Source: Polyangium mundeleinium (GTDB lineage Bacteria; Myxococcota_A; Polyangia; Polyangiales; Polyangiaceae). From it: a DNA stretch of 64,000 nucleotides. A program made the translations under genes and the position numbers. The notes under the pieces are model-generated. The model saw only the letters and a list, made by a program, of their open reading frames with translations, did no database searches and had not been told where the DNA came from. The stretch covers positions 5,114,501-5,178,500 of the forward strand of contig NZ_JAQNDO010000001.1 of NCBI RefSeq assembly GCF_028369105.1. The letters are read 5' to 3'. Of the stretch, positions 36,400 to 45,694 are shown in pieces. The number at the start of each line of letters is the position of its first letter. The first letter of the stretch is position 1.

Positions 36400-38052
36400 A
36401 TGGCAACGATGGGAGCGACGCCCACCGTGGATACGAGCCTCGGGGCGATCCTCGAGCAGGTCGCGAAGGAGAAGGGCATCGACCGGAAGATCCTCGTCGA
36501 GACGATCGAGGCGGCGATCTTGAAGGCGGCCCAGAGCGTCTTCGGACCGACGCGCGAGCTCGAGGCGCGGTTCAACGAGGACAGCGGCCAGGTCGACCTC
36601 TTCCAGTACATGACCGTCGTCGAGGACGTGGCCGAGCCCGAGCGCGAGATTTCGCTCGCCGACGTGGAGAAGCACAAGCTCGACGCGACGCTCGGCGAGG
36701 AGCTCGGCTTCCAGGTCTTCTGGCGTCCCGAGGATGCCGAGAAGGCGCGCGAGCAGGACAAGGAGTTCGGCGACATCCTGAAGCTCAAGGCCGGGCGCAC
36801 GACGTTCGGCCGCATCGCCGCGCAGACGGCGAAGCAGGTGCTCCTGCAGCGCGTCCGCGACGCCGAGCGCGACCTCATCTTCAACGAGTACAAGGACCGG
36901 AAGGGCGAGCTCATCCGGGGCATCGTTCGGCGCTTCGAGAAGGGCAACAACATCATCGTCGACATCGGCAAGACCGAAGGGATCCTGCCGTTCCGCGAGC
37001 AGACGCCGCGCGAGACGTACCGGCCGGGCGATCGCATCGTCGCCTATGTGAAGGACATCGATCGCGAGGCGCGCGGGCCGCAGGTGATCTTGTCTCGGTC
37101 CGATCCGCGCCTCGTGGAAAAACTCTTCGAGGCCGAGGTGCCCGAGATCTACGAGGGCATCGTGCGAATCGTCTCGGTCGCTCGCGAGCCGGGGGCTCGT
37201 TCGAAGATCGCGGTGACCTCGCGCGACGCGGACGTCGATCCGGTGGGCGCGTGTGTCGGCATGAAGGGCTCGCGCGTGCAGGCGGTCGTGCAGGAGCTAC
37301 GCGGCGAGAAGATCGACATCGTGCCGTTCGATCGGGATCCGGCGCGCTACGTCATCGCCGCGATCCAGCCGGCCGAGGTGCACAAGGTCATCGTCGACGA
37401 GGCGGACGGGCGCATGGAGCTCGTCGTGCCGGACGAGAAGCTCTCCCTCGCGATCGGCAGGAAGGGCCAGAACGTCCGGCTCGCCGCGCAGCTCACGAAC
37501 TGGAAGCTCGACATCATCAGCGAGTCCAAGTTCAAGCAGATGGAGGAGGAGGCGATCCACGCGCTCCAGCAGATCGACGGCGTGTCGGAGTCGATCGCGA
37601 AGTCGATGTATCGGCTCGGCTTCCGGGCGCTCGAGGAGGTCAGCGAGGCGGCCGCCGAGGAACTCGCGGCGATCCCCGGGCTCGGCGGCGCCGAGGTGGC
37701 CGAGCGGATCAAGGCGCAGGCCGATACGACCATGGAGCGGCTGCGTCAGGAGCGCATCCGGGCCGCGAGCATGCGGACCGAGCCGCTCACGGATCGCGAG
37801 CGCTTGATGTTCATTCGTGGCGTCGGCGATCGGACCGTGGGCCTCCTCGAAGAGGCGGGCTACAAGACCGTGGAGGACATTCTCCGCGAAGACGAGGACC
37901 GGCTGGCGATTCGGACCGGCCTCGGCATCAAGAAAGCCCGGGCCATCCGACAGGGGGCGCGGGACTTCGTGGAGAGCGAGCAGAAGGTGCTTGAGGCGGG
38001 CCGCGCCGATGCGAGGCGCGCAGCAGTGGCGGCTTCGACAAAGCAGGCGTAA
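36400..38052 (+). CDS. nusA: Transcription elongation/antitermination factor NusA
   Basis: A 550-residue NusA from ATG 36400, with AGGAG upstream (GTG 36376 in frame is less likely). N-terminal RNA-polymerase-binding domain, S1 domain (LIRGIVRRFEKGNNIIVDIG), two KH domains (VGACVGMKGSRVQAVVQEL; LSLAIGRKGQNVRLAAQL) and C-terminal helix-hairpin-helix-rich repeats (AIPGLGGAEVAERI; RTGLGIKKARAIRQ). It acts in pausing, termination and antitermination. It probably also feeds back on its own leader terminator. Confidence 0.97.
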   Translation: MATMGATPTVDTSLGAILEQVAKEKGIDRKILVETIEAAILKAAQSVFGPTRELEARFNEDSGQVDLFQYMTVVEDVAEPEREISLADVEKHKLDATLGEELGFQVFWRPEDAEKAREQDKEFGDILKLKAGRTTFGRIAAQTAKQVLLQRVRDAERDLIFNEYKDRKGELIRGIVRRFEKGNNIIVDIGKTEGILPFREQTPRETYRPGDRIVAYVKDIDREARGPQVILSRSDPRLVEKLFEAEVPEIYEGIVRIVSVAREPGARSKIAVTSRDADVDPVGACVGMKGSRVQAVVQELRGEKIDIVPFDRDPARYVIAAIQPAEVHKVIVDEADGRMELVVPDEKLSLAIGRKGQNVRLAAQLTNWKLDIISESKFKQMEEEAIHALQQIDGVSESIAKSMYRLGFRALEEVSEAAAEELAAIPGLGGAEVAERIKAQADTTMERLRQERIRAASMRTEPLTDRERLMFIRGVGDRTVGLLEEAGYKTVEDILREDEDRLAIRTGLGIKKARAIRQGARDFVESEQKVLEAGRADARRAAVAASTKQA

Positions 38053-38109
38053 GAGGGCGCGGCTCGTTTCTCGTGGACGAGCCAAATTCCGAGAACGAAA
38101 CGGACGATA

Positions 38110-39009
38110 GTGGAAGCACGGACAGACACAGAACGAGCGACGCCGCAGGCGGACCGAGAAGGTTCGTCGCGGGTGCGCACGTGTGTCGGCTGCGGAGAGC
38201 GGGTGGAAATCCCGCGCTCTGGGGCGGCGCTGTCCGTGCTCGTCCGTCTCGTGCTGGGCCCCGGCGGCGAGGTCGCGGTGGACGCGGCGGGCGGCGGCTT
38301 CGGCCGCGGCGCGCACGTGCACCCGAGGCCGTCCTGCGTCGAGAAGGCGGCGCAGCGGGGGCTCGCGCGGGCGGCCAAGGGCAAGGTGAGCTTGCTCTGG
38401 GACGAGGCGCCCGAGCAGCCGGGCGAGGAGACGGCGTCGTCGGGGACGGCGTCGTCGGGCAAGCTCGTCCCGCTCGATGCGAGCTCGCTTTCCCGGGCGA
38501 TCGTGCGCGCGCTGGATCGGCGGGTGCAGGGGCTCGTGGTCGCGGCGGCTCGTGCGCGCAAGGTCGCGCTCGGGGCGGACGCGGTGACGGGCGCCGACGG
38601 GCGAGGCGAGGCGGAGCTCATCGTGGTCGCGACCGACGCGGCCGCGGGATCGGAGCTCTCGGCCGTGCGTCGCGCGGTCTCCGAGGGGCGCGCGGTCGCC
38701 TGGGGGACGAAGATGGTATTGGCTACGTTGTGCTCTGCCGCTGCGTCATCGAAGCGCGCGGAAGGGCTCGCCGTCGTGGCGATCACGGATGATCGGATCG
38801 CGGCGGCGCTCCAGGAGGCCGTGCAAACGGCCTCCGCGCTCGCCGCGCCACCATTGGAAGGTGCGGCGGCGGGCCGCAAGCGCCATGATGCGAGGCGCCC
38901 CGGTGGTTCCGGGCAGCAGTCCTCGGAAAGGTCCACGCCGAAGGATGCGGGCGGCGGGATCGATAGAGATGGGGCGCGGTCCGGTCAGGATCGTCGTGCG
39001 GACGGGTGA
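38110..39009 (+). CDS. YlxR (DUF448)-L7Ae-like fusion protein
   Basis: A 299-residue protein, GTG start at 38110. Residues about 20-100 are the YlxR/DUF448 RNA-binding domain (RTCVGCGERVEIPR, GRGAHVHPRPSCVEKA). Residues about 125-250 resemble a ribosomal L7Ae/YlxQ domain (AIVRALDRRVQGLVVAAARARKVALGADAV, LIVVATDAA). In Bacillus these are separate genes, ylxR and ylxQ, at this same position between nusA and infB; here they are one polypeptide. A disordered, charged tail follows. Likely an RNA-binding factor in transcription or ribosome assembly. Confidence 0.85.
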   Translation: MEARTDTERATPQADREGSSRVRTCVGCGERVEIPRSGAALSVLVRLVLGPGGEVAVDAAGGGFGRGAHVHPRPSCVEKAAQRGLARAAKGKVSLLWDEAPEQPGEETASSGTASSGKLVPLDASSLSRAIVRALDRRVQGLVVAAARARKVALGADAVTGADGRGEAELIVVATDAAAGSELSAVRRAVSEGRAVAWGTKMVLATLCSAAASSKRAEGLAVVAITDDRIAAALQEAVQTASALAAPPLEGAAAGRKRHDARRPGGSGQQSSERSTPKDAGGGIDRDGARSGQDRRADG

Positions 39010-39039
39010 GTCGGGTTTGTCGTTATTGGAGCGAGGTGC

Positions 39040-42000
39040 ATGAGCAAAGTTCGGGTGTACGAGGTCGCTAAACAGCTCAACATGGATCAGAAGACGCTGG
39101 TCGCGCTCTTCCAGTCCATGGGTATCGGCGACGTGCGCAACCACATGAGCGCGGTCGAGAGCGATGTGGTGGAGCGCGTAAAGCGCCATCTGGAGCGGCA
39201 AAAGGCGCCCGAGGTGGTCGAGGAACGGATCCGTCCGACGGTCGTGAAGCGTCGCGCGCGGGGCGCCGAAGGTGAGACCTCCGGCCCCGAGCCGACGACG
39301 GCCCCCGCACGTGCCTCCGCTCCAGCCGTCCCGCCCGCGCGCGCTTCTGCTCCGTCCGCCGCTCCCGCCCCGACGAGCCCGACGTCGGCGGCGGCAACGC
39401 CCGCCGCGCCGAGGACCGCGCAAGCACCGGCGCCGGTCGTCGAGGCCGCGAAGCCTGCTCCCGCGCCCGCTCCCGAGAAGCCCGCAGCGACGCAGACGGC
39501 GCCCGCCCAGCCGGTGGAAGGTGAAGCGAAGGAGGCGCGCGAGGTTGCTCCGCCTGCGCCGCCCCCCGCTCCGGCCCCGGTCGCGGCGGCGGAGCCCGCG
39601 AAGCCCGTCGCTGTCGAGAAGGCCCCGGAGGCGCCCGCGCCGAAGCCCGTGGAGGCGGCACCCCCGCCGCCGGTCGAGGCTCCGAAGCCCGCGCCTGCGC
39701 CTGCGGTCGCCGCCGAGGCCCCGAAGGCCGCTCCGGCCGAGCCCGCGTCCGCCCCGAAGGCGGCCGAGCCCGCGCCTGCGCCGAAGGCAGCCGAGGCGCC
39801 GAAGGCCGAGGAGCCTGCCAAGCAGGTCGCAGCGCCTGCCGAGGCCCCGAAGGCCCCGCCTGCGCCGCCGGCCGCTCCGGCGACGACGCCTGCGCCGAAG
39901 GCGGCGGAGCCTGCGCCTGCGCCGAAGGTGGCTGCCGAGCCGCCGAAGAAGGCCGAGGAGCCGGTAAAGCCTGCGCCTTCCGAGGCGCCGAAGCCGGCCA
40001 CGGCTCCGCCGTCGCAGCAGCCGCAGCGGACCGCTGGTGGGTCGGCGCAGGGGCCGTCCAAGCCCACGACGCCGCCTCCGGCCACGACGCGCTCGCCCGC
40101 GCCGGGCCCGGGTCGTATGCCGCCGCCGAGCGCGCCGCCGGCTCGCACAGCGCCTGCGTCGTCGGTGCCGCCGCCGCGCAAGCCTTCGGACACGCCGTCC
40201 TCGGTCCCGCCGCGTCCGTCGTCCCCGCCGAAGACGGGCATCGACGTGTGGCAGGGCCGCCCCGGCGTCCCGATGCCGGCCGCGCAGCGTACGAGCACGC
40301 CGCGCCGCACGACGTACGATCCGCGCGCCCAGGCGCCGCAGCCGGGTCGGCCTGGCACGGGCTTCGGCCCGCAGACGGGTCGTCCGGGACAGCCGGGCGG
40401 CCCGCGCAGCGGCCCGCAACGCCCGGGCATGGGCGGCTTCCGTGGTCGTCCGGGCGGGCCTCCGATCCAGCAGCGACGCGGCCCTGCGCAGGTCTCCACG
40501 CAGGAGATGGCCTCCCACAAGAAGGTCGTCAAAATCGAGGAGCAGGTCAGCCTGCAGGCGCTCGCCGGCAAGATGAGCGTGAAGTCGACCGATGTTCTCC
40601 TGAAGCTCCTCAGCATGGGGATGACGGGCGTGAACATCAACTCGACGCTCGACGCCGACACCGCGAAGATCGTCGCGAGCGAGTTCGGCTGGAACGTCGA
40701 GGACGTCGCGGTCAGCGAGACCCAGACGCTCGAGGACGCGACGCGCGTCGAGTCCGAGGCGGATATGGACTTCGAGCTCCGTCCGCCGATCGTCACGGTC
40801 ATGGGTCACGTCGACCACGGCAAGACGTCGCTGCTCGACCGGATCCGCAAGGCCAGCGTGGCCGAGGGCGAGGCAGGCGGCATCACGCAGCACATCGGCG
40901 CGTACCGCGTCGAGACGCCGCGCGGGACGATCGCGTTCCTCGACACGCCGGGTCACGAGGCGTTCACGGCGATGCGCGCCCGCGGCGCTTCGCTTACGGA
41001 CATCGTCGTGCTCGTGGTTGCGGCGGACGACGGCGTCATGCCGCAGACCAAGGAGGCGATCTCGCACGCGCAGGCCGCGAAGGTGCCGATCATCGTCGCG
41101 GTGAACAAGATCGACAAGCCGGGCGCGGATCCCGACAAAATCAAGCGCGACCTCGCGAACCTCGGGCTCCAGCCGGAGGAGTGGGGTGGCCAGACGATGT
41201 TCATGCACGTGTCGGCGAAGACCGGGCAGAACATCGACCAGCTCCTCGAGTCGATCATCCTGCAGGCCGAGATCCTGGAGCTCAAGGCCTACGCCAAGCG
41301 CCGCGCGAGCGCGACGGTCATCGAGGCGTTGCTCGATCGTGGCCGCGGCCCGGTCGCGCGCGTCATGATCCAGGACGGCACCCTGCGCACCGGCGACATC
41401 ATCATCGCCGGCAGCGTGTGGGGCAAAGTCCGCGCGATGACGGACGAGCTCGGCCGGACGGTGGCGCATGCGGGCCCCGCGACGCCAGTCGAGGTGCTCG
41501 GCTTGAACGAGGTGCCGAGCGCGGGTGATCCGGTGCACGCGGTCAAGGACGCGAAGACGGCGGAGGAGATCGCGGAGACGCGTCGCAAGAAGGCGTCGAA
41601 GTCGCTCATCCCGCAGGACTCGCGCGTCTCGCTGGAGACGCTCACCTCGCGCCTCGCGGAGAGCGATCAGCTCGAGCTGAAGCTCATCGTGAAGGGCGAT
41701 GTGCAGGGCTCGGTCGAGGCCATCTGCCATGCGCTCTCCAAGCTCTCGACGCAGAAGGTGAAGGTCACGATCGTCCACGCGGGCGTCGGTGGCATCACCG
41801 AGGGCGACGTGAACCTGGCGGTCGCATCGAAGGCGATCATCGTCGGGTTCAACGTCCGTCCTGCGGGCAAGGCCGCCAGCCATGCCGAGACCGAGGGCGT
41901 CGAGATCCGGCTCTACAACATCATCTACAACGCGGTCGACGACATCCGGTCCGCGATGGAAGGCCTCTTGCCTGCCACCAAGGTCGAGAAGCAGCTCGGC

Positions 42001-42285
42001 CGGGCGGAGGTTCGTCAGGTCTTCCGCGTGGCGAAGATCGGCACGGTCGCCGGCTGTATGGTGACGAGCGGCCTCGTGAAGCGGACGGCGGAGGCGCGGC
42101 TCATCCGCGACAACGTCGTCGTGTGGACGGGCAAGCTCTCGGGCCTGCGCCGCTTCAAGGACGACGCGAAAGAGGTGACCGAGGGGTTCGAGTGCGGTAT
42201 CTCGCTCGAGAACTACCAGGACATCAAGGAAAGCGACGTCATCGAGTGCTTCGAGATCGAAGAGGTCAAGACGAAGCTCACCTGA
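39040..42285 (+). CDS. infB: Translation initiation factor IF-2
   Basis: A 1081-residue IF-2. N-terminal IF2_N domain ([20 protein letters not shown]), then about 400 residues of Ala/Pro/Lys repeats and a Gly/Pro/Arg stretch. A second IF2_N-like domain precedes the GTPase domain: G1 [12 protein letters not shown] (about 589-600), G3 DTPGHEAF, G4 NKID. Domains II-IV follow to the C-terminal fMet-tRNA-binding part. It is far longer than the 890-residue E. coli protein because of the low-complexity linker, a known myxobacterial trend. Core motifs intact. Confidence 0.97.
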   Translation: MSKVRVYEVAKQLNMDQKTLVALFQSMGIGDVRNHMSAVESDVVERVKRHLERQKAPEVVEERIRPTVVKRRARGAEGETSGPEPTTAPARASAPAVPPARASAPSAAPAPTSPTSAAATPAAPRTAQAPAPVVEAAKPAPAPAPEKPAATQTAPAQPVEGEAKEAREVAPPAPPPAPAPVAAAEPAKPVAVEKAPEAPAPKPVEAAPPPPVEAPKPAPAPAVAAEAPKAAPAEPASAPKAAEPAPAPKAAEAPKAEEPAKQVAAPAEAPKAPPAPPAAPATTPAPKAAEPAPAPKVAAEPPKKAEEPVKPAPSEAPKPATAPPSQQPQRTAGGSAQGPSKPTTPPPATTRSPAPGPGRMPPPSAPPARTAPASSVPPPRKPSDTPSSVPPRPSSPPKTGIDVWQGRPGVPMPAAQRTSTPRRTTYDPRAQAPQPGRPGTGFGPQTGRPGQPGGPRSGPQRPGMGGFRGRPGGPPIQQRRGPAQVSTQEMASHKKVVKIEEQVSLQALAGKMSVKSTDVLLKLLSMGMTGVNINSTLDADTAKIVASEFGWNVEDVAVSETQTLEDATRVESEADMDFELRPPIVTVMGHVDHGKTSLLDRIRKASVAEGEAGGITQHIGAYRVETPRGTIAFLDTPGHEAFTAMRARGASLTDIVVLVVAADDGVMPQTKEAISHAQAAKVPIIVAVNKIDKPGADPDKIKRDLANLGLQPEEWGGQTMFMHVSAKTGQNIDQLLESIILQAEILELKAYAKRRASATVIEALLDRGRGPVARVMIQDGTLRTGDIIIAGSVWGKVRAMTDELGRTVAHAGPATPVEVLGLNEVPSAGDPVHAVKDAKTAEEIAETRRKKASKSLIPQDSRVSLETLTSRLAESDQLELKLIVKGDVQGSVEAICHALSKLSTQKVKVTIVHAGVGGITEGDVNLAVASKAIIVGFNVRPAGKAASHAETEGVEIRLYNIIYNAVDDIRSAMEGLLPATKVEKQLGRAEVRQVFRVAKIGTVAGCMVTSGLVKRTAEARLIRDNVVVWTGKLSGLRRFKDDAKEVTEGFECGISLENYQDIKESDVIECFEIEEVKTKLT

Positions 42286-42329
42286 GCTTCGGGGGTGACC
42301 GCGGACCCGGGTAGCGCCGGCGAACGACG

Positions 42330-42704
42330 ATGTTTGTTGGTGTGTTGAGGCTGAGGTTGGATGTGCCCGGGGCGCGGTCGCTCAAGGACAAACGGAGCGT
42401 CGTCCGCTCGTTCAAGGAGCGGGTGCAAGGACGGCTGAAGGTGGCGGTCGCGGAGGTCGGGGTTCTCGACGATCCGCGGCACGCCACCCTCGGGGTCGCG
42501 GTCGTGTCGAACTCGCACACGGTCTGTGATCAGATGATCTCGAGCGTGGTGAGCATGGCCTCCACGCTGCCGGATGCGTTGCTCGCCGATCGGGCGAGCG
42601 AGATCGTAAGCTTCGGCGAAGGCGGTCGAGGGGTCGTGGGCGGGATCGAGCAGATGCTCGGGGATCTCGACAACGACGACGACGACGAGGGGAATTCCGC
42701 GTGA
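42330..42704 (+). CDS. ylxP: YlxP/DUF503 family protein
   Basis: A 124-residue small protein with the DUF503 pattern: MFVGVLRLRLDVPGARSLKDKRSVVRS, then VAVAEVGVLDDPRHATLGVAVVSN. Sits between infB and rbfA, as in Bacillus. Function is unknown beyond a likely role linked to ribosome assembly. An Asp-rich tail overlaps the rbfA start by 4 bp. Confidence 0.9.
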   Translation: MFVGVLRLRLDVPGARSLKDKRSVVRSFKERVQGRLKVAVAEVGVLDDPRHATLGVAVVSNSHTVCDQMISSVVSMASTLPDALLADRASEIVSFGEGGRGVVGGIEQMLGDLDNDDDDEGNSA

Positions 42705-43081
42705 GTGGACAGGGATTGCGGTCGGCTCGGGTGGCAGCGCGGGTCCGCGAGGAGCTCGCGACGCTCTTGCGCGACATGGCGGATCCGCGCCTCCTCGGGG
42801 TGCTCATCTCGCGCGTGGAGATGACCGACGATCTGCAGACGGCGCGGATCTTCGTGCGGCACGAGCTCGGCGCGGCGCAGGGCGAACAGGAGCGTCGGTC
42901 GATGCTGAAGGGGCTCGAAGCGGCCGGGGGACGGCTCCGGCGTGATGTCGGCAAGGCGGTCCAGCTTCGCCGGGCGCCGGAGCTCAAGTTCATCTACGAC
43001 ACGGGCCAGGACAGCGCGTATCGCGTCGAGGAGCTCCTGCACGAGATCCGGATGGACGACGAGGGGCGGCACAAGGGCTGA
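42701..43081 (+). CDS. rbfA: Ribosome-binding factor A
   Basis: A 126-residue RbfA, GTG start overlapping ylxP by GTGA. KH-type fold motifs: RSARVAARVREELATLLRDMADPR, VEMTDDLQTARIFV, and the C-terminal APELKFIYD segment. Acts in 16S rRNA 5'-end processing and late 30S maturation. The usual following genes truB, rpsO and pnp are absent; a kinase gene follows instead. Confidence 0.95.
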   Translation: MSGQGLRSARVAARVREELATLLRDMADPRLLGVLISRVEMTDDLQTARIFVRHELGAAQGEQERRSMLKGLEAAGGRLRRDVGKAVQLRRAPELKFIYDTGQDSAYRVEELLHEIRMDDEGRHKG

Positions 43082-43143
43082 CACGGCGTCTTTGACCGTC
43101 GAATGAAGCTCACCACAGCGGATGCCGTGGTATTCTCCGCGCC

Positions 43144-44694
43144 GTGAGCCTTTCGGCCGGCGCGATCGTCGGTACCAACGTGCGTCTGCTTCGTCCGCTC
43201 AAGCGCGGCGGTATGGGCAGCGTGTGGCTCGCAGAGCACCTGACGCTGCGCACGCAGGTCGCTGTGAAGTTCATGTCCGAGCGCCTCGCGCAGGACCAGG
43301 AGTACGTGGCTCGCTTCACCCGCGAGGCCATGGCGAGCGCGCAGATCAAGAGCCCGAACGTCGTTCAGGTCTTCGATCACGGCATCACGCCCGACAGCAC
43401 CCCGTACATCGTGATGGAGCTGCTCGAAGGCGAGGACCTTCGCATGCGGCTCTCGAAGATCGGCACGATCGGGCTCGACGAGGCGGCCACGATCATCGTG
43501 CACGTCGCGCGCGCTCTCTCGAAGGCGCACGCGCTCGGCATCGTTCATCGGGACATGAAGCCCGACAACGTCTTCCTGTGTGATCAGGACGGCGAGCTCT
43601 TCGTGAAGGTCCTCGACTTCGGGATCGCCAAGCACGCGACGCCCGAGAGCGAAGGCCTCGACGGCATGACGGGGACGGGCGCGATGGTGGGCACGCCGCA
43701 CTACATGAGCCCCGAGCAGATCCTGAGCGCGCGGCGCGTGGATCATCGGGCGGATCTGTGGTCGGTGGGCGTCGTCTTGTACCGCGCGCTCACGGGGCAG
43801 GTGCCTTTCCAGGGCGAGACGCTCGGCGCCGTGTGCATCGCGATCGAGCGCGGGAGCTTCCTGCCGCCGAGCCAGCGGCGGCCTGGGCTCATGCCGACGC
43901 TCGATGCCTGGTTTTTGCGGGCGCTCGCGCGGGATCCGGCGCAGCGGTACCAGTCGGCCAAGGAGCTCGCGGATGCGTTCCTGTCGGCGCTCGCGGCGGG
44001 CGGGTATGCGCCGCCTGCGTCGCCGTTCCGGATGGAGACGACCGCGGCGCCTCGCTCCGCGCCGACGGCGCAGCCGCCGGGCAGCATGACGCCGCTGCCG
44101 GGCAGTGGCGCTTCTTCCTCGGCCGCTGCGTGGGTCTCGGGCGCGACGCCGCCGCCGATGATGGGCACCGGTCCTTCGGCCGCCACGCCTCCGCCGGGGC
44201 AGCTCGCGGAGCCGGCGTTGCCCACGGGCTCGGGACGCTATCCTTCGTCGATCGAGCCACCGTGGGCCGCGAGCGGCGCTGCAGCCGCGCCGCCGCCGCT
44301 GCAGACGTTTCACGGCTCCTCGGTCACGCATGCCGAGTGGAAGAGCTCGTCGCGGCGACGTGCGCTCGTCACGGTCGTGTCGGGCGCGCTCGGGGTCGTC
44401 GTGCTCATCCTGATCGTGATCGTCGTGCTCACGAAGGGGGACGGGACCGAAGGGGAAAACACGGCGGCCGTGCTCCCGGCCGAGGGGACGACGAAGGCGG
44501 CCGCGCAAGCCGCGCCTCCGACGCCCACGCCGGAGCCCGTCGCGACGCCTGCTGCGACACCTGCTGCGACGCCGACGGAGACCGTCGCGACGCCACAGGC
44601 CGCGTCCGCGAAGGCGTCTGCGGCGCCCGTCAAGCCTGCCTCGACGTCGACCTCCACCTCCACGGGGAAAACGAAACGTGATCGTGGGTTCTGA
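43144..44694 (+). CDS. Membrane Ser/Thr protein kinase
   Basis: A 516-residue kinase, GTG start. Kinase domain about 12-280: GGMGSVW, VAVKFM, VHRDMKPDNV, LDFGIAK, GTPHYMSPEQ. Then a Pro/Ala/Ser-rich juxtamembrane segment and one transmembrane helix near 415-437 (VVVLILIVIVVL). The extracytoplasmic tail is Ala/Pro/Thr-rich without a recognisable sensor domain. The next gene overlaps its end by 17 bp and encodes an exported TPR/PEGA-like protein, which may be its partner. Confidence 0.92.
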   Translation: MSLSAGAIVGTNVRLLRPLKRGGMGSVWLAEHLTLRTQVAVKFMSERLAQDQEYVARFTREAMASAQIKSPNVVQVFDHGITPDSTPYIVMELLEGEDLRMRLSKIGTIGLDEAATIIVHVARALSKAHALGIVHRDMKPDNVFLCDQDGELFVKVLDFGIAKHATPESEGLDGMTGTGAMVGTPHYMSPEQILSARRVDHRADLWSVGVVLYRALTGQVPFQGETLGAVCIAIERGSFLPPSQRRPGLMPTLDAWFLRALARDPAQRYQSAKELADAFLSALAAGGYAPPASPFRMETTAAPRSAPTAQPPGSMTPLPGSGASSSAAAWVSGATPPPMMGTGPSAATPPPGQLAEPALPTGSGRYPSSIEPPWAASGAAAAPPPLQTFHGSSVTHAEWKSSSRRRALVTVVSGALGVVVLILIVIVVLTKGDGTEGENTAAVLPAEGTTKAAAQAAPPTPTPEPVATPAATPAATPTETVATPQAASAKASAAPVKPASTSTSTSTGKTKRDRGF

Positions 44695-45685
44695 AAGGGC
44701 ACGAGGGCGAGCGCGGAGGATGCTCGTCGCGTGTCTCCTCGGTGTCACGACGATCGTGGCGGCAGACGCCGTCGCGCACGCGCAATCGAAGACGGAGCGC
44801 GACATGGCGCGCGCGCTCATGGACGAGGGCGACGCCAAGGTCGAGAAGAAGGATTTCGCCGGCGCGCTGCGCGCCTACCGCGCCGCGCACGCGATCATGG
44901 GCGTGCCCTCGACCGGGATCGAGGTCGCGCGCACCGAGGAGAAGCTCGGGCACCTCGTCGAAGCGCACAAGGCCGCGCTCGAGGTCGCGAACATACCCGT
45001 GAAGCCCGGCGAGCCGAAGCCGTTCACCGAGGCGCGCGAGGCCGCGAAGCAACTCGCGGTGCAGATCGAATCGCGCATCCCGAGGCTCACCGTCGTCGTG
45101 CGAGGCGTGCCCGAGAGCGCGCCTGTCGAGGTGAAGATCGACGGCGCTCTCTTGCCGAGCGAGGCCGCGCGCGCAGCGCAGCCGGTGAATCCAGGCAAGC
45201 ACGAGGTCTCGGCGGCGGCGACGGGGCTGCCTCCCGTATCGAAGGAGATCGAGATCGCGGAGGCGCAGCGGCTCCAGGTCACGCTCGCGCTTGGCGATGC
45301 AGCGGCGTCGGACGATGGCAGTGACAATCCCGGCCGGCGACTCTCACCGCTCGTGTACGTGGGCTTCGGCGTCGGCGGCGCGGGGCTCATCGCGGGGGCG
45401 GTGACCGGTGCCCTCTCGCTCTCGCGCGCGGGCACCGTGAAGGATCTCTGCCCCGCGGGCACGTGCCCGACGCAGGCCGCGCTCGACGAAGCTACGCCCG
45501 TGAACGATTCCGCGAAGACGCTGGCCAACGTCTCCAACGTCGCGTTCGCGCTCGCCGTCGTCGGCGTGGGGGTCGGCGTGGCGGGGATTTTTCTTTCGGG
45601 CGGCGAGCCCAAGAAGAGCCCGGAGACCACCTCGGTGCGCCTCCAGTTCGGGCCGACCGGGATCGGGCTCGTCGGCCGGTTCTGA
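44678..45685 (+). CDS. Exported protein with TPR-like N-terminus and two C-terminal membrane helices
   Basis: A 335-residue protein (GTG 44678; ATG 44720 is the alternative and still keeps the signal peptide MLVACLLGVTTIVAADAVAHA). A helical TPR-like region (MDEGDAKVEKKDFAGALRAYRAAH) is followed by a PEGA-like beta domain (VVVRGVPESAPVEVKIDGALL) and two hydrophobic segments flanking a Cys pair (LCPAGTCP). This build recurs next to kinases in myxobacteria. It overlaps the kinase gene by 17 bp, implying coupled translation and perhaps a joint envelope-sensing role. Confidence 0.8.
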   Translation: MIVGSERARGRARRMLVACLLGVTTIVAADAVAHAQSKTERDMARALMDEGDAKVEKKDFAGALRAYRAAHAIMGVPSTGIEVARTEEKLGHLVEAHKAALEVANIPVKPGEPKPFTEAREAAKQLAVQIESRIPRLTVVVRGVPESAPVEVKIDGALLPSEAARAAQPVNPGKHEVSAAATGLPPVSKEIEIAEAQRLQVTLALGDAAASDDGSDNPGRRLSPLVYVGFGVGGAGLIAGAVTGALSLSRAGTVKDLCPAGTCPTQAALDEATPVNDSAKTLANVSNVAFALAVVGVGVGVAGIFLSGGEPKKSPETTSVRLQFGPTGIGLVGRF

Positions 45686-45694
45686 GCGCCGCCT

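Noticed and set aside
39270-40500. Separate repetitive element inside infB
   Set aside because: It is the Ala/Pro/Lys low-complexity linker of IF-2, in frame and typical of long myxobacterial IF-2 proteins.
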